DNA from: Lamellibrachia satsuma
Lineage: Eukaryota; Annelida; Polychaeta; Sabellida; Siboglinidae
Assembly (NCBI GenBank): GCA_033239005.1
Contig: BSQZ01000078.1
Location: forward strand, 1,148,542 to 1,212,541
Direction of reading: 5' to 3'
Length of the DNA: 64,000 nt
Positions 36,501 to 42,759 of the stretch are shown here, one piece after another; the first letter of the stretch is position 1, and each line of letters begins with the position of its first letter. The position numbers and the translations under genes were made by a program. The notes below the pieces were generated by a model. It worked only from the letters and a program-made list of their open reading frames with translations, ran no database searches and had not been told where the DNA came from.

Positions 36501-37883
36501 GAACTTGTTCATCAGCTTCCAGTACGATGACACGCTCTATGCCATCCACAAGACTGTCATGCATGTAAGTACACAACGGCAAGACATGGTTTGTAGCACA
36601 ACGCGAGCGAGACTGACAGACACACACAGTGTTTAAACCTTTCCTTTTAGGTGGTTTACTGCGCTTCGAATTGAGGGTAGGAGAAGAGGAATAACGCAAC
36701 TGAGATGAGAGGACTGTGTGACGAGAGATTTAGCAGTATTGAGAGGGGAATGGAGGATGAGAGCGAGGGATGGGACGGCAGTGAAAAGGGATCAGTGATG
36801 GAAGAAGAAGACAAAACTGAGGACCAGTATTGATGCCAGCTTCACCTCGGACTTCAGGGACAAAGAGGAGAGCAAAATATCTGCATAAAACTGAAATGCA
36901 CCAGCTCTGTTTCACATGTGTTGTCATTCTAGCAAGTCCTGTGCTATTGGTGCATAGGTTTGGATTAACTAAGTGGTTGTGACAATCACCCTTGTGGACC
37001 ACCACTTTTCCCAGTCCGGGGCAGCTCTGATGGCTTCTACTGCATTCAGCCCTGACCTTCTCGTGATCCAACAAGTCAGATAACACGGAGCTAATATGGC
37101 GGGTAATTAAATGCATTTAGTCCTACTGCTAGTGTATGATTTCCTGATGACATGGTATCAGTAGATGATGTATTTAGTAGGGTCTTGTTGCTGTAGGTTC
37201 CTATGCTGGTGCCTGGACTGAATGATGACATGATGTTAATAAATAATGTATTTAGTAAGGTATTGGTGCTGTAGGTTCCTATGCTGGTGCCTGGGCTGAG
37301 TTATGCATTTGAGACATTCATCGAATGTCTGAGTGACAAGGGAATTGCTGATCTCATCAAGGCAAGTGTTCTGTAACAAAAAGGTGTTAATGTCTGCAAC
37401 AAAATGTCATATGCCAATTGGGTAGTTTTAATGTGTCAGCAAAGATCAGAAAACAATGCAGTGACATACAGTGAAATAATAACCTGTTCTCTATCTCCAT
37501 CTTCTGCCTTTTGTGATTGTAAAGATACTATTTGACATGTGGAGAACCAGGAATCACATTCCTGTCACTCCACGGTCATTATGGGAAATCTAAAACCCAG
37601 AGGGGTTGTCTTTCCATTTTGTTCCCCAAAAAGCAGTACCACCAGATGCAATATGTGACCTGTTAGTTAGACTTAGAGTAATAGTGCAAGATGCTGCAAG
37701 CTTGCCATCTCTTACTTGCAGATCAATATTCATTTGTGTAATTTTCTGCAGATGGTTGCTCCAAAAATAGCTTCACTTATCTGTGGTTGTCTGTAGGTGT
37801 TTGTTCTGAAGAGGAATGTGTCGGCACCGATCCTTACCGCCTTCATCAACATGCCAGTCAGTGAGACAATGTTGGTTGGTTGA
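7569..37883 (+). CDS. BBS1: BBS1, BBSome subunit (whole coding span, 14 exons found)
   Basis: Encodes Bardet-Biedl syndrome 1 protein, a BBSome subunit that moves membrane proteins in and out of cilia and docks on ARL6. Exons: 7569-7738, 8352-8441, 8932-9056, 12427-12473, 12632-12740, 13661-13792, 14438-14544, 15091-15211, 15613-15841, 16401-16559, 17264-17397, 36430-36564, 37275-37361, 37797-37883. Joined, they give 1,732 nt: one leading base, 576 codons and a stop, without frameshift. Animal BBS1 is about 590 residues, so only a short N-terminal exon is missing. Diagnostic stretches are [81 protein letters not shown] and the INMP end. Order: beta-propeller, helical linker, then a gamma-adaptin-ear-like domain. 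All introns are GT-AG except one GC-AG (donor 37362). The gene is much enlarged by repeats. Confidence 0.97.
8352..8441 (+). CDS. BBS1: BBS1 coding exon
   Basis: Encodes [20 protein letters not shown] and on to NEPRTP, closely matching BBS1 family sequence. A 17-bp tandem repeat begins ten bases after the exon end. Confidence 0.95.
8451..8552. repeat. 17-bp tandem repeat, six copies, next to a BBS1 donor
   Basis: Unit gcatccttggaaacaca repeats six times with one substitution. It starts just inside the intron after the donor at 8442. Open frames through it are artefacts of the repeat. Confidence 0.95.
8742..8816. repeat. (AT)n microsatellite in a BBS1 intron
   Basis: About 75 bp of alternating A and T. 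Confidence 0.95.
8932..9056 (+). CDS. BBS1: BBS1 coding exon
   Basis: Encodes [20 protein letters not shown] and on to [18 protein letters not shown] is among the most conserved parts of BBS1. Donor gag|gtgggt, phase 0. Confidence 0.97.
9298..11444 (+). pseudogene. LINE reverse transcriptase ORF, inactivated by two stops
   Basis: Non-LTR reverse transcriptase. The first part (about 9,282-10,103) ends at a TGA in place of Trp before [13 protein letters not shown]. The second part (10,107-10,721) holds RT motifs up to the LKFANDTEL box, where the first catalytic Asp of FADD is Asn. The third part (about 10,725-11,444) begins [12 protein letters not shown] and includes [20 protein letters not shown] and the WNKLS tail. 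The three frames are collinear, so no indels are needed. Replaced residue and stops together make the copy non-functional. Confidence 0.88.
9298..11545 (+). mobile_element. CR1/L2-like LINE, 5'-truncated, RT part nearly intact
   Basis: The reading frame runs from about 9,300 to 11,444. It starts in the linker between endonuclease and RT and covers RT motifs ([41 protein letters not shown]) and the C-terminal tail ending YLRRAGYK. The frame is broken only by TGA at 10104 and TGA at 10722, both where family members have Trp. The catalytic FADD box reads FAND. The 3'UTR contains the signature ctcgataagccaatggctt, reused in fragments elsewhere in the window, and ends in two copies of catcttgtta. 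The endonuclease domain is missing, so this is a 5'-truncated insertion. A second, longer copy lies at 52,131-54,175 on the minus strand. Confidence 0.9.
12427..12473 (+). CDS. BBS1: BBS1 coding exon (47 bp)
   Basis: Encodes [15 protein letters not shown], the helix-prone segment that follows the LLWDQIRE exon. Acceptor ttacag|ag, donor aag|gtgagt. Very short, but frame and length fit the human protein with one residue difference. Confidence 0.9.
12632..12740 (+). CDS. BBS1: BBS1 coding exon
   Basis: Encodes [20 protein letters not shown] and on to [11 protein letters not shown]. Homologous to the human segment around FVNQHKSNSIKRQ. Confidence 0.95.
12899..13185 (-). mobile_element. tRNA-derived SINE (copy 1)
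   Basis: Read on the minus strand it begins gggcagccgtggcctagtgg, an A-box-like tRNA head, followed by a B-box-like gagttcaagacc. Then comes a central block with ggcaatttcgtttaccc and ccactcagctgtaaatgag, and a tail of short tttacc/tacc repeats. The central block is shared with the SINEs at 49,670 and 58,591, which have different heads. It lies in a BBS1 intron. Confidence 0.8.
13661..13792 (+). CDS. BBS1: BBS1 coding exon
   Basis: Encodes [20 protein letters not shown] and on to EAFIVLTT, exactly 44 codons. Donor cg|gtaaga. The last 40 bases and the donor are repeated 53 bp downstream. Confidence 0.96.
13808..13850 (+). repeat. Partial duplicate of the preceding BBS1 exon end with donor
   Basis: A diverged copy of the last part of the exon (tagacactgaggctt, then a mutated end and ggtagg) lies 53 bp downstream of the original, inside the intron. 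Splicing at the copied donor (13846) would add 53 nt and shift the frame, so it is probably unused. Confidence 0.8.
14150..14320 (+). mobile_element. LINE 3' fragment (same family as 9,298-11,545)
   Basis: Translation reads [20 protein letters not shown], matching the LINE C-terminus, and the signature ctcgataagccaatggctt follows. Degraded, with internal loss between ORF end and 3'UTR. Confidence 0.75.
14438..14544 (+). CDS. BBS1: BBS1 coding exon
   Basis: Encodes [20 protein letters not shown] and on to [12 protein letters not shown], propeller blade sequence matching human MSLPSVPVFLEVSG. Donor aag|gtatgt, phase 2. Confidence 0.95.
15091..15211 (+). CDS. BBS1: BBS1 coding exon
   Basis: Encodes [20 protein letters not shown] and on to NTLLCYTTK. 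Acceptor ttcacag|ag, donor aag|gtagga. Confidence 0.95.
15613..15841 (+). CDS. BBS1: BBS1 coding exon
   Basis: Encodes [20 protein letters not shown] and on to [16 protein letters not shown]. The Met of LIMTT corresponds to the residue altered in the common human BBS1 M390R disease allele (from general knowledge) and is the normal Met here. Phase-1 donor a|gtaagt. Confidence 0.97.
16190..16245. repeat. (TGCG)n / (TG)n microsatellite
   Basis: Short tract of tgtg and tgcg units in a BBS1 intron. Confidence 0.9.
16401..16559 (+). CDS. BBS1: BBS1 coding exon
   Basis: Encodes [20 protein letters not shown] and on to [14 protein letters not shown], the best conserved block of BBS1. Acceptor ctaacag|at, donor a|gtaagt. 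Confidence 0.97.
16950..17130 (-). mobile_element. LINE 3' fragment, minus strand
   Basis: Minus-strand translation gives [20 protein letters not shown] and [11 protein letters not shown], the C-terminus of the LINE family seen at 9,298-11,545. The 3'UTR signature is also present as its inverse near 16,990-17,012. 5'-truncated. Confidence 0.85.
17125..17252. repeat. Tandem repeat reaching a BBS1 splice acceptor
   Basis: Units of the type accattgttgactgatat and cattgttgactgatat repeat about six times and end some ten bases before the acceptor cag at 17261-17263. Each unit carries ttgac and ctgat strings, which resemble branch-point sequence. Confidence 0.85.
17264..17397 (+). CDS. BBS1: BBS1 coding exon (before the 19-kb intron)
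   Basis: Encodes [20 protein letters not shown] and on to AEPLKLSAQ, the helical linker between propeller and ear domain. Donor cag|gtaggc, phase 0. The next coding exon lies 19 kb away. Confidence 0.97.
17620..17758. repeat. About 38-bp tandem repeat, four degenerate copies
   Basis: Unit of the type gatttatacgtaaatcgga followed by gggtctcggaaaatcag. It lies just left of the deleted hAT element and could be part of it. Confidence 0.8.
18077..18448 (-). pseudogene. hAT transposase remnant, N- and C-terminus fused by internal deletion
   Basis: On the minus strand, an ATG at 18446-18448 opens [20 protein letters not shown] and PEWTTDLL, resembling the start of BED-finger hAT-type proteins. About 45 codons later the frame ends, and within a few bases another frame begins that reads [20 protein letters not shown] and [10 protein letters not shown], the conserved C-terminal dimerisation segment of hAT transposases. 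The whole catalytic middle is missing. A non-autonomous deletion derivative in the large BBS1 intron. TIRs not resolved. Confidence 0.75.
18860..19215 (-). mobile_element. LINE C-terminal fragment, minus strand
   Basis: Minus-strand translation contains [20 protein letters not shown] and [12 protein letters not shown], typical of the region after the RT domain in several LINE clades. It then has stops before FVGHLLRNS. Decayed and 5'-truncated. Confidence 0.65.
19216..20742. other. Intron sequence without recognised genes
   Basis: I see no domain-bearing frame here. A two-copy 59-bp tandem duplication lies at about 20,071-20,188 (gttgacagtatgaatctgt in each unit). Confidence 0.5.
20743..20944. 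repeat. 50-bp tandem repeat, four copies
   Basis: Unit contains ggtcattagatcaggtaact and gtgtgaataggcttgtgg. Copies are almost identical, indicating recent expansion. Located in the large BBS1 intron. Confidence 0.95.
21275..21722. repeat. Dispersed repeat family B, copy 1
   Basis: About 448 bp highly similar to 23,415-23,866 in direct orientation, from ggatcatgcctcagttagac to gtaatagtaggctgaac. The minus strand has an open frame of about 70 codons ([20 protein letters not shown]), perhaps a transposon ORF remnant. Confidence 0.8.
22489..22576. repeat. 17-18-bp tandem repeat, ctagctaacccc type
   Basis: Four to five degenerate copies of tccctagctaaccccat. Open frames around it are not convincing. 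Confidence 0.8.
22560..22962 (-). mobile_element. Possible transposon ORF remnant with NAFSGCDTT motif
   Basis: Minus-strand frames at 22,759-22,962 and 22,560-22,781 read [18 protein letters not shown] and [26 protein letters not shown] motif in an H/N-A-hydrophobic-G context is familiar from uncharacterised transposon proteins in invertebrate genomes. It lies between the two family B copies, which may be parts of the same element. Confidence 0.35.
23415..23866. repeat. Dispersed repeat family B, copy 2
   Basis: Second copy of the 21,275-21,722 repeat, with a short insertion (gcatgt region near 23,573) and scattered substitutions. Confidence 0.8.
23985..24370 (-). mobile_element. LINE C-terminal fragment, minus strand
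   Basis: Minus-strand translation contains [24 protein letters not shown] and [18 protein letters not shown], matching the GHVLRKD...GRPK.TWRRTVE...NLSWG tail of a LINE family. The same family appears in longer form at 28,930-30,070. Confidence 0.75.
25000..26380. other. Intron sequence, no recognised gene
   Basis: Minus-strand frames at 25,522-25,773 and 25,290-25,535 overlap in different phases and could be one decayed ORF ([18 protein letters not shown], then [15 protein letters not shown]). A plus frame at 25,783-25,968 is also open. None has a domain I can name. Confidence 0.4.
26383..26515. repeat. (ACGC)n / (CA)n microsatellite
   Basis: About 130 bp of cgca units followed by caca units, in the large BBS1 intron. 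Confidence 0.95.
27187..27299. repeat. Two short hairpin-forming inverted repeats
   Basis: taagtgttta at 27,187-27,196 pairs with taaacactta at 27,202-27,211 (5-base loop). ctaccattagta at 27,257-27,268 pairs with its inverse at 27,288-27,299. No associated gene. Confidence 0.6.
27300..28930. other. Intron stretch of unusual base composition, unassigned
   Basis: From about 27,650 to 28,900 the sequence has fewer homopolymer runs and more CpG and mixed-base words than its surroundings, suggesting an inserted element. I could not find terminal repeats, an ORF with a known motif, or a second copy in the window. Confidence 0.3.
28930..30070 (-). mobile_element. LINE fragment with RT core pieces, minus strand
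   Basis: Read from right to left: [20 protein letters not shown] and [12 protein letters not shown] (RT palm), then [18 protein letters not shown], where the catalytic box is FSDD. Further on come [20 protein letters not shown] and the C-terminal tail. Frameshifts and stops interrupt it. A 23-bp minisatellite has expanded inside the RT region at 29,715-29,880. Same family as 23,985-24,370. Confidence 0.8.
29715..29880. repeat. 23-bp minisatellite, seven copies, inside a LINE
   Basis: Unit ctcttgctggtccttctatt plus gtc. Spacing is exactly 23 bp from 29,715 to 29,853, with a partial copy at 29,876. It interrupts the RT coding sequence between two RT motifs. Confidence 0.95.
30071..31190. other. 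Intron sequence, no recognised gene
   Basis: No domain-bearing frame seen. A short gatgatgatgg-type microsatellite lies at about 30,832-30,864. The left part of the minus-strand LINE below may extend into the right end of this stretch. Confidence 0.45.
31190..32640 (-). mobile_element. L2/CR1-like LINE, RT and C-terminus, minus strand
   Basis: Minus-strand reading: [20 protein letters not shown] near 32,580-32,520, then [20 protein letters not shown] and the 140-codon frame 31,945-32,367 with [38 protein letters not shown] and an intact FADD box. The C-terminal part at 31,206-31,424 reads [20 protein letters not shown] 35-bp tandem repeat and stops separate the parts. Different family from the 9,298 LINE. 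Inactive. Confidence 0.85.
31516..31663. repeat. 35-36-bp tandem repeat, four copies
   Basis: Unit contains atatgtgttacatgctcctc and cccacacttcaata. Expanded within the LINE at 31,190-32,640. Confidence 0.9.
32700..33380. other. Intron sequence, nothing recognised
   Basis: No domain-bearing frame, RNA gene or repeat unit seen here. Confidence 0.4.
33385..33680. repeat. Compound (TG)n, (TGCG)n and (CA)n microsatellite
   Basis: tgtg, then a long tgcg run to about 33,522, then mixed tgca and cacaca to 33,680. Several long open frames on both strands here are repeat artefacts (Cys-Val, Arg-Ala, His-Thr strings). Confidence 0.95.
34271..34400. repeat. 65-bp tandem duplication
   Basis: cactgtgttataaatggtgg and the following sequence recur 65 bp later with a few changes. 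Confidence 0.75.
35010..35219. repeat. About 210-bp polypurine tract
   Basis: The plus strand is only G and A here (gagaggagaaggggaaaga units). Long Arg-Glu-Gly or Ser-Pro-Leu frames through it are artefacts. Such mirror-type purine tracts can form triplex DNA. Confidence 0.95.
36430..36564 (+). CDS. BBS1: BBS1 coding exon, start of the ear-like domain
   Basis: Encodes [20 protein letters not shown] and on to YAIHKTVMH, 45 codons, matching human VQGLGPTFKLTLHLQNTS. Acceptor ttacag|g, donor cat|gtaagt. Confidence 0.97.
37197..37262 (+). pseudogene. Partial duplicate of the next BBS1 exon with its acceptor
   Basis: ctgtaggttcctatgctggt and ten further bases repeat exactly the start of the exon at 37,275, with 78-bp spacing. 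The copy diverges after gcctgg and, if spliced in and read on, runs into the TAG of the true acceptor. Probably not used. Confidence 0.8.
37275..37361 (+). CDS. BBS1: BBS1 coding exon with GC donor
   Basis: Encodes [20 protein letters not shown] and on to GIADLIK, 29 codons, matching human [20 protein letters not shown]. The donor reads aag|gcaagt: a GC in place of GT within an otherwise perfect consensus. Confidence 0.96.
37797..37883 (+). CDS. BBS1: BBS1 last coding exon
   Basis: Encodes [20 protein letters not shown] and VSETMLVG, then TGA (37881-37883). Human BBS1 ends similarly with SAHINMPGSEGL. The 3' half is the founder of the tandem repeat that follows. Confidence 0.95.
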   Translation: MFVLKRNVSAPILTAFINMPVSETMLVG

Positions 37884-38192
37884 GTCAACCAATGATGCTT
37901 AGAGCCACCATCAACATGCCAGTCAGTGAGACAATGTTAGTTGGTTGAGTCAACTAATGATGCTTAAAGACACCATCAACATGCCAGTCAGTGAGACAAT
38001 GTTGGTTGGTTGAGTCAACCAATGATGCTTAGAGACACCATCAACATGCCAGTCAGTGAGACAATGTTGGTTGGTTGAGTCAATCAATGATCCTTAAAGA
38101 CACCATCAACATGCCAGTCAGTGAGACAATGTTGGTTGGTGATCCTTAGAGCCACCATCAACATGCCAGTCAGTGAGACAACGTTGGTTGGT
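37844..38192 (+). repeat. 65-bp minisatellite derived from the BBS1 3' coding end
   Basis: catcaacatgccagtcagtg begins each unit: 37,844 (inside the exon), then at 65-bp steps to 38,104, and a last copy 52 bp later. Each unit contains the last 13 codons, the stop and about 25 bp of 3'UTR. It lies within the BBS1 3'UTR, so the mRNA should carry repeated copies after the true stop. Confidence 0.95.
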
Positions 38193-38202
38193 TATACATA
38201 TA

Positions 38203-38208
38203 AATAAA
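38203..38208 (+). terminator. Candidate BBS1 polyadenylation signal
   Basis: aataaa directly after the minisatellite, 320 bp past the stop. Plausible but unverified. Confidence 0.4.
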
Positions 38209-38396
38209 ATGTATAGTGTGTATGTGTACAGACAGTGTGTATAAAGTACTTATAATAGAAATTAATTACCAATAATGTGCATATCTGCAAGATTGTGTTG
38301 TGAATTATTTGTAGCATTGACATTGATGGAGGAGTGAACATGAGTGGTGGAGATGGCAGTGAAACAGGAAACAAAAATTGACGATCAATATCGATT

Positions 38397-38494
38397 CCAG
38401 CCTCACCCTGGACTTTAGGGATAAAGATTAGAGCAACAACATGAACAGCCTCACCCTGGACTTTAGGGATAAAGATTAGAGCAACAACATGAAC
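38397..38494. repeat. 48-bp tandem duplication
   Basis: cctcaccctggactttaggg plus following bases occurs twice 48 bp apart. A related single copy (cttcacctcggacttcaggg) lies at about 36,841, so the sequence belongs to a dispersed repeat. Confidence 0.8.
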
Positions 38495-38793
38495 AGCTCG
38501 TTTTGTATTAGTTATGAACAACACACCACATTTAAAATGTTCCTGTACTTGTTTTATGTATGTTGACTAGAACTTGAAGAACAGTTACTTCCAACACATT
38601 TATTTGAAATCACTTGTTGGTTCAGTTATAATTGGTATAGAAAGCCCCATTTTTATCACTTTCTTTGGTTCTTGGCATTTTGGTCAACACAGACTTCACT
38701 GTATATGACCATCTAATTTCGCAAGCAACACTTGTATGACCATTTTGGTTCACGATATTTGGTTAAACGTCCAGACTATTGTATTAATCTAAA

Positions 38794-39010
38794 CCAAGAA
38801 TGGTTAGCACTCGCTTCACAAGCAAAGTCGTGGGTTTGAGTCGTGGGCAATGTAAAAAACCATGGACAAGTTTCTCTACTCTCCGACTACGTTTGCCTTG
38901 CACTATAAATAGGCACCTGGGTTAACTCATGTCATCCATTGCTTTCTGGGGACTGGTCAAGTCAGTGTTCACCCACAGAGATTGTCCAGAGTTTGGTTAG
39001 GAACACTGGT
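38794..39010 (+). mobile_element. Probable tRNA-derived SINE (copy 2, different head)
   Basis: Begins with a tRNA-like head (aatggttagcactcgcttca, then a B-box-like gtgggtttgagtc), followed by a body containing aaataggcacctgggttaac. Lies between BBS1 and the universal stress protein gene. Confidence 0.55.
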
Positions 39011-39361
39011 CACGTTGGAATCTTATACCTAATCAAGAGTTTGTATTTTGCTGAAAACGACTTCTGCAGTTTCAAGTCATAACAGTTGTAAAAAGTCAAC
39101 TTTAAAAACTGCGAAACATTATTCTTTCTCATATAATGTACCATTAGCAACATAAAGCTATAAACCTTCTTTTCTTGGTGAACCAGGGATTCTCTTATCT
39201 CATACTCTTAAGTTCAATGTTGATACGCATACATAGATGGGGCCTTGAAGGCAAAATGTCGAAAATGTTCTCCTCTTCATTTGTCTTTTAACTGCCTTGT
39301 TACATATCAATGAAGTTATAAATCAACAAAAAGGCAACAACATAATCTTAAAAATAACATG

Positions 39362-39367
39362 TTTATT
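39362..39367 (-). terminator. Candidate polyadenylation signal of the universal stress protein gene
   Basis: Minus-strand AATAAA followed by an ACATG-type context, about 1.5 kb after the stop codon. If used, the 3'UTR would be long. Other AATAAA strings between 39,370 and 40,890 are possible. Confidence 0.3.
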
Positions 39368-39369
39368 GA

Positions 39370-40898
39370 GTTTCCTAACAAAATTCTCATCATAAATCAC
39401 ATTAACAGCATAACACAGTTTCAGTGTTGCCACCCAATACGATGTTGGCAGAACTGATGTTGCTTCATGCACTGATTATATGGTTTGTGCGTAAACAAGA
39501 CGAGATTGGCAGGACAAGGGCACTGTACATTGAGCAGTGAAAACAATTTACAATGATCAATTGTGTTCTTAAGAAAGAAACACGTCTAATAAAGCTCTTC
39601 TAATTTGCAAATATGGCAAAATGGTACATATCTATTTCTACTTTGATGTGCCTGGTAAACTGAAGAATATCAATGTGATCATACAATGTCCACGTAATTG
39701 GATTATTTCATAAACCACAATTCCCTGTCACACCTCTGCCATAAGGCCAAAACTTATATTAATAAAATAATTCACCTTAAATTATTAATCAACATGATCA
39801 ATGGTCCTGTCTTAAACCTACTTCACAACACAGCTACTTCACAACACAAACCATTTTGTAGGCTCTAAATTGGGCTACATGATATTAAGCTGGAACCACA
39901 TCACAGCATGTAAAATAAATGTGACATGTATGTATGTCTTTACAATTACAGAGCTGGCAGTAAACATTTGGAAAACCATTAAATGATTTCTGTACTGTAC
40001 ACGCCTGGGTGTTAAGCTATAAACCTGGATTTCCCATTGACTAATAATTCAATATTACCAACATACACATTATCATAACATATGACCTGCATTAATATAT
40101 GTATAGATATATATATACTATTTATCGATGTCAAAAACTACTTTGAATACACATGTCATTGTGTTACCTATAGAAAACAAATAGCAGATCCTAGAAACAT
40201 GTGAAGCATTAATTCTGAAGCTGTAGCCAAATGGTCCATCAATGTTGCAAAATTACGTACTTTACATACGATAGGTGCATTCTCACTAATATTCAATAAC
40301 CAATATATATATATATATATATATATACGCATATGTATTGTGCATACATATATACATCAATATTATATTTAGATGCTGCATAAGCAGACCGATTTTGCAT
40401 AAATGCCATAGATGGTAGAATGCTCCGTCACGGGAGATAGGACATACAATGCTCTAAAAACAATGTGCTCAAAATAAGTAATTTGTTGTTACATATCTGG
40501 TTATACTATGTATACTAACAATTACAATGGTAAACTAAAATATATTATCCATGCGCAGCCAGATATCAAAACTTTAAGCAGACCTACTGTGGTCTGTTTA
40601 AACTTAAAGCAGCGGTCTGCCTTCCACCTCACTATACTATGCATAATCGGTCTGCATGTGCAGCATCAACGAGTACATTGGATTGGTCAAACTAAAACTC
40701 TGGTGCAGTAACGTAGAATCAAGAAGCATGCCAACCATTTAACGTCGTAGATATCAGACCTAAGTAGACTGCTGCTGTAGACAGAACATTGCACAGCACA
40801 GACAGAGACACACACAACTCTATTGCCGAGATCATACACTGGTCAAACAAAGGTACTGCCAAACAACGACTCGTCCATTCATTGCACAGTGCTGCCCT
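39370..40898 (-). other. Probable 3'UTR or spacer, AT-rich
   Basis: No coding frame of note. A short (AT)n tract lies at 40,302-40,327. Probably the 3'UTR of the minus-strand gene plus intergenic sequence. Confidence 0.35.
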
Positions 40899-41102
40899 CT
40901 ATCCGCTGATTGGGATCACAAGCACGGGTATCAATGTGCTGTTGTGGACGAGGTAGTTGCTGACACTGCCAAGAAGCGCCCGTTTCACAGTGCCAAGGCC
41001 ACGAGTTCCGACACAGATCATGTCCGCCCCTTCATCACTGGCAACCTTCAGGATGCCCTCGCCCGCGTTCTTCATCGACTGTCCAGCAGCCTTGAAGTTG
41101 AT
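40899..41102 (-). CDS. Universal stress protein coding exon 4 (last)
   Basis: Encodes INFKAAGQSMKNAGEGILKV and on to the ATP loop, then SNYLVHNSTLIPVLVIPISG and stop TAG at 40,899-40,901. Confidence 0.95.
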   Translation of the reverse strand: MNFKAAGQSMKNAGEGILKVASDEGADMICVGTRGLGTVKRALLGSVSNYLVHNSTLIPVLVIPISG

Positions 41103-42759
41103 CTGTTCACAGACAAGATCAAAACAAGCTATGAGATGCCTAACTTGGAACACTTAAACGTGTTACTGTCATCATTCTTATTTCAGAAAAGTACAGTTAC
41201 CTGCTTAATTTGAATGTTTCAAATATCATGTTTACATTGCAATCTGAACGGCAATGGCGACATTCATTTGAAATAGACCAATTACTGTAAAATTATATTA
41301 ACAAATTCTGGTTCATTAAGACACATTTCAGCGGTCGAGATGCTACAAGAATATATAGTTGATAGATTACAATATGAATTTACGATAACAATTATTAGAC
41401 TGTGTATACCTTTATTGACACTGAACCAGCGCTTCAAATGGATCCATTTTACTCATCTGTATCATTTCTGTACAAATTACTGAAAGCAGTGCCTACAACA
41501 TAGACAAGTCAACCAACCTTCTGTTGGATGCAGATTGTCTGATACTCTTCCTCCAGTTTGCGGATCTCCAGGTTCATCTCATCCAGTTTCACCTTCCAGT
41601 CAGCCACAGGAGGTGCTAGGCCACCTGGAACACACCAAGCACGTCACCCAACCTCACCTCCAGCAATACAACTTCATTTTCCCACAATTACACAAAGTGG
41701 ACGGACGGAAGTCAGTGTCCAAATAGATAACAATAGATTATTTAAACATTTTATATAGGTAAAAACTGTAAACTTAGGGGAAGATAACACAGCTGGATAG
41801 GATTGTTTTTAACTGTATAGTTTAGTGCAATTGTTTTGCCCAAACTGTAGAGTGGATTTCGCCTAGTAAAACATACATTGGACATTTTCTGCTAGGCCCC
41901 CCATTTCCATGGCAAAAAAACAAAACGATCATCATATTCTGGAATATTTGCCTATCTAACAAATTGCAACACTTAAAAGGTAATAAGGACTGTTTGATCA
42001 TAATGCTGTCAAAATCATGGAATTTGCAATAAACAAGTGGAAACAACTTTTTTGGAATTTCTTTGTCAACATGGTAACCTGACAAAGCAAATTAACAGCG
42101 AAGTTCTGGTTTTGCTAATCACTTTTTTTTAAATCTCATGACTTGTGATATGAACTTACTTTTGAAAGTGAATGAAGGCAGACTTGGTAGCTCTGGACAG
42201 TGAGTTAGCACCAATGTGTCGCCCTCTCGGTAGATATTCTTCAACACCCCTACAATAAAAAAACCTTTGTTTTCAAACCATCACATATTCATCTCTGCTT
42301 TCGTCTTTTTAACATGCACTTAACTTAGGTCACTGTTAGCTGTTGATTTTCATAAAAAAATATACTTTACAACACATTTTGGTAAATCTTGTTAAATTTT
42401 TAAGCCCCAGATTACTGGAAAAGGTCTTAAATGTTCCATAGTTTCAAACATTTTGACCGCCCCGTATCACTGACACAGGTATTGAGAAACACTGAATGTC
42501 AATTATTCCAAATAAAACAACTGAAAACAAGAAACCCTGAAATAATATTCAAGTTTATTATGTGTATGGCTAACAAGCAGGCCAGATATGCATACTGCTA
42601 TGACACTGTGAAATGTGGATTAGACTGTCTGCTAGATAGTTGACATCAGAAATTGAGCAATGGGCACTTACATTGGAAGGCAGTCTTGGAGATCTGACTG
42701 AGATCAATGCCAACCACGATGGTCCTGCCTTTTTTGTCTGGTGAATTCAATGATGCCAT
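40899..42759 (-). CDS. Universal stress protein (Usp domain), whole coding span
   Basis: Four minus-strand exons (42759-42672, 42249-42160, 41624-41518, 41102-40899) join in frame to 162 codons plus stop, the usual length of a single-domain Usp. The start is marked by an in-frame TGA two codons upstream of the ATG. Strand 1 reads TIVVGIDLSQISKTAFQWVL, followed by EGDTLVLTHCPE and an acidic helix KLDEMNLEIRKLEEEYQ. The C-terminal loop GTRGLGTVKRALLGS fits exactly the ATP-binding pattern G-2X-G-9X-G-S, so the protein should bind ATP. Cytosolic by lack of a signal peptide. Its stress role is inferred from the family, not visible here. It is convergent with BBS1, and its upstream region is GC-rich. 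Confidence 0.95.
41518..41624 (-). CDS. Universal stress protein coding exon 3
   Basis: Encodes GLAPPVADWKVKLDEMNLEI and on to TICIQQK, the amphipathic helix of the fold. Acceptor ttccag, donor aag|gttggt, phase 0. Confidence 0.92.
42160..42249 (-). CDS. Universal stress protein coding exon 2
   Basis: Encodes WVLKNIYREGDTLVLTHCPE and on to PSFTFK. Acceptor attgtag, donor a|gtaagt. Confidence 0.93.
42672..42759 (-). CDS. Universal stress protein coding exon 1
   Basis: Encodes MASLNSPDKKGRTIVVGIDL and on to TAFQ. An acceptor ctacag just upstream (42,781-42,786) indicates that the 5'UTR is spliced. Donor t|gtaagt. Confidence 0.93.
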
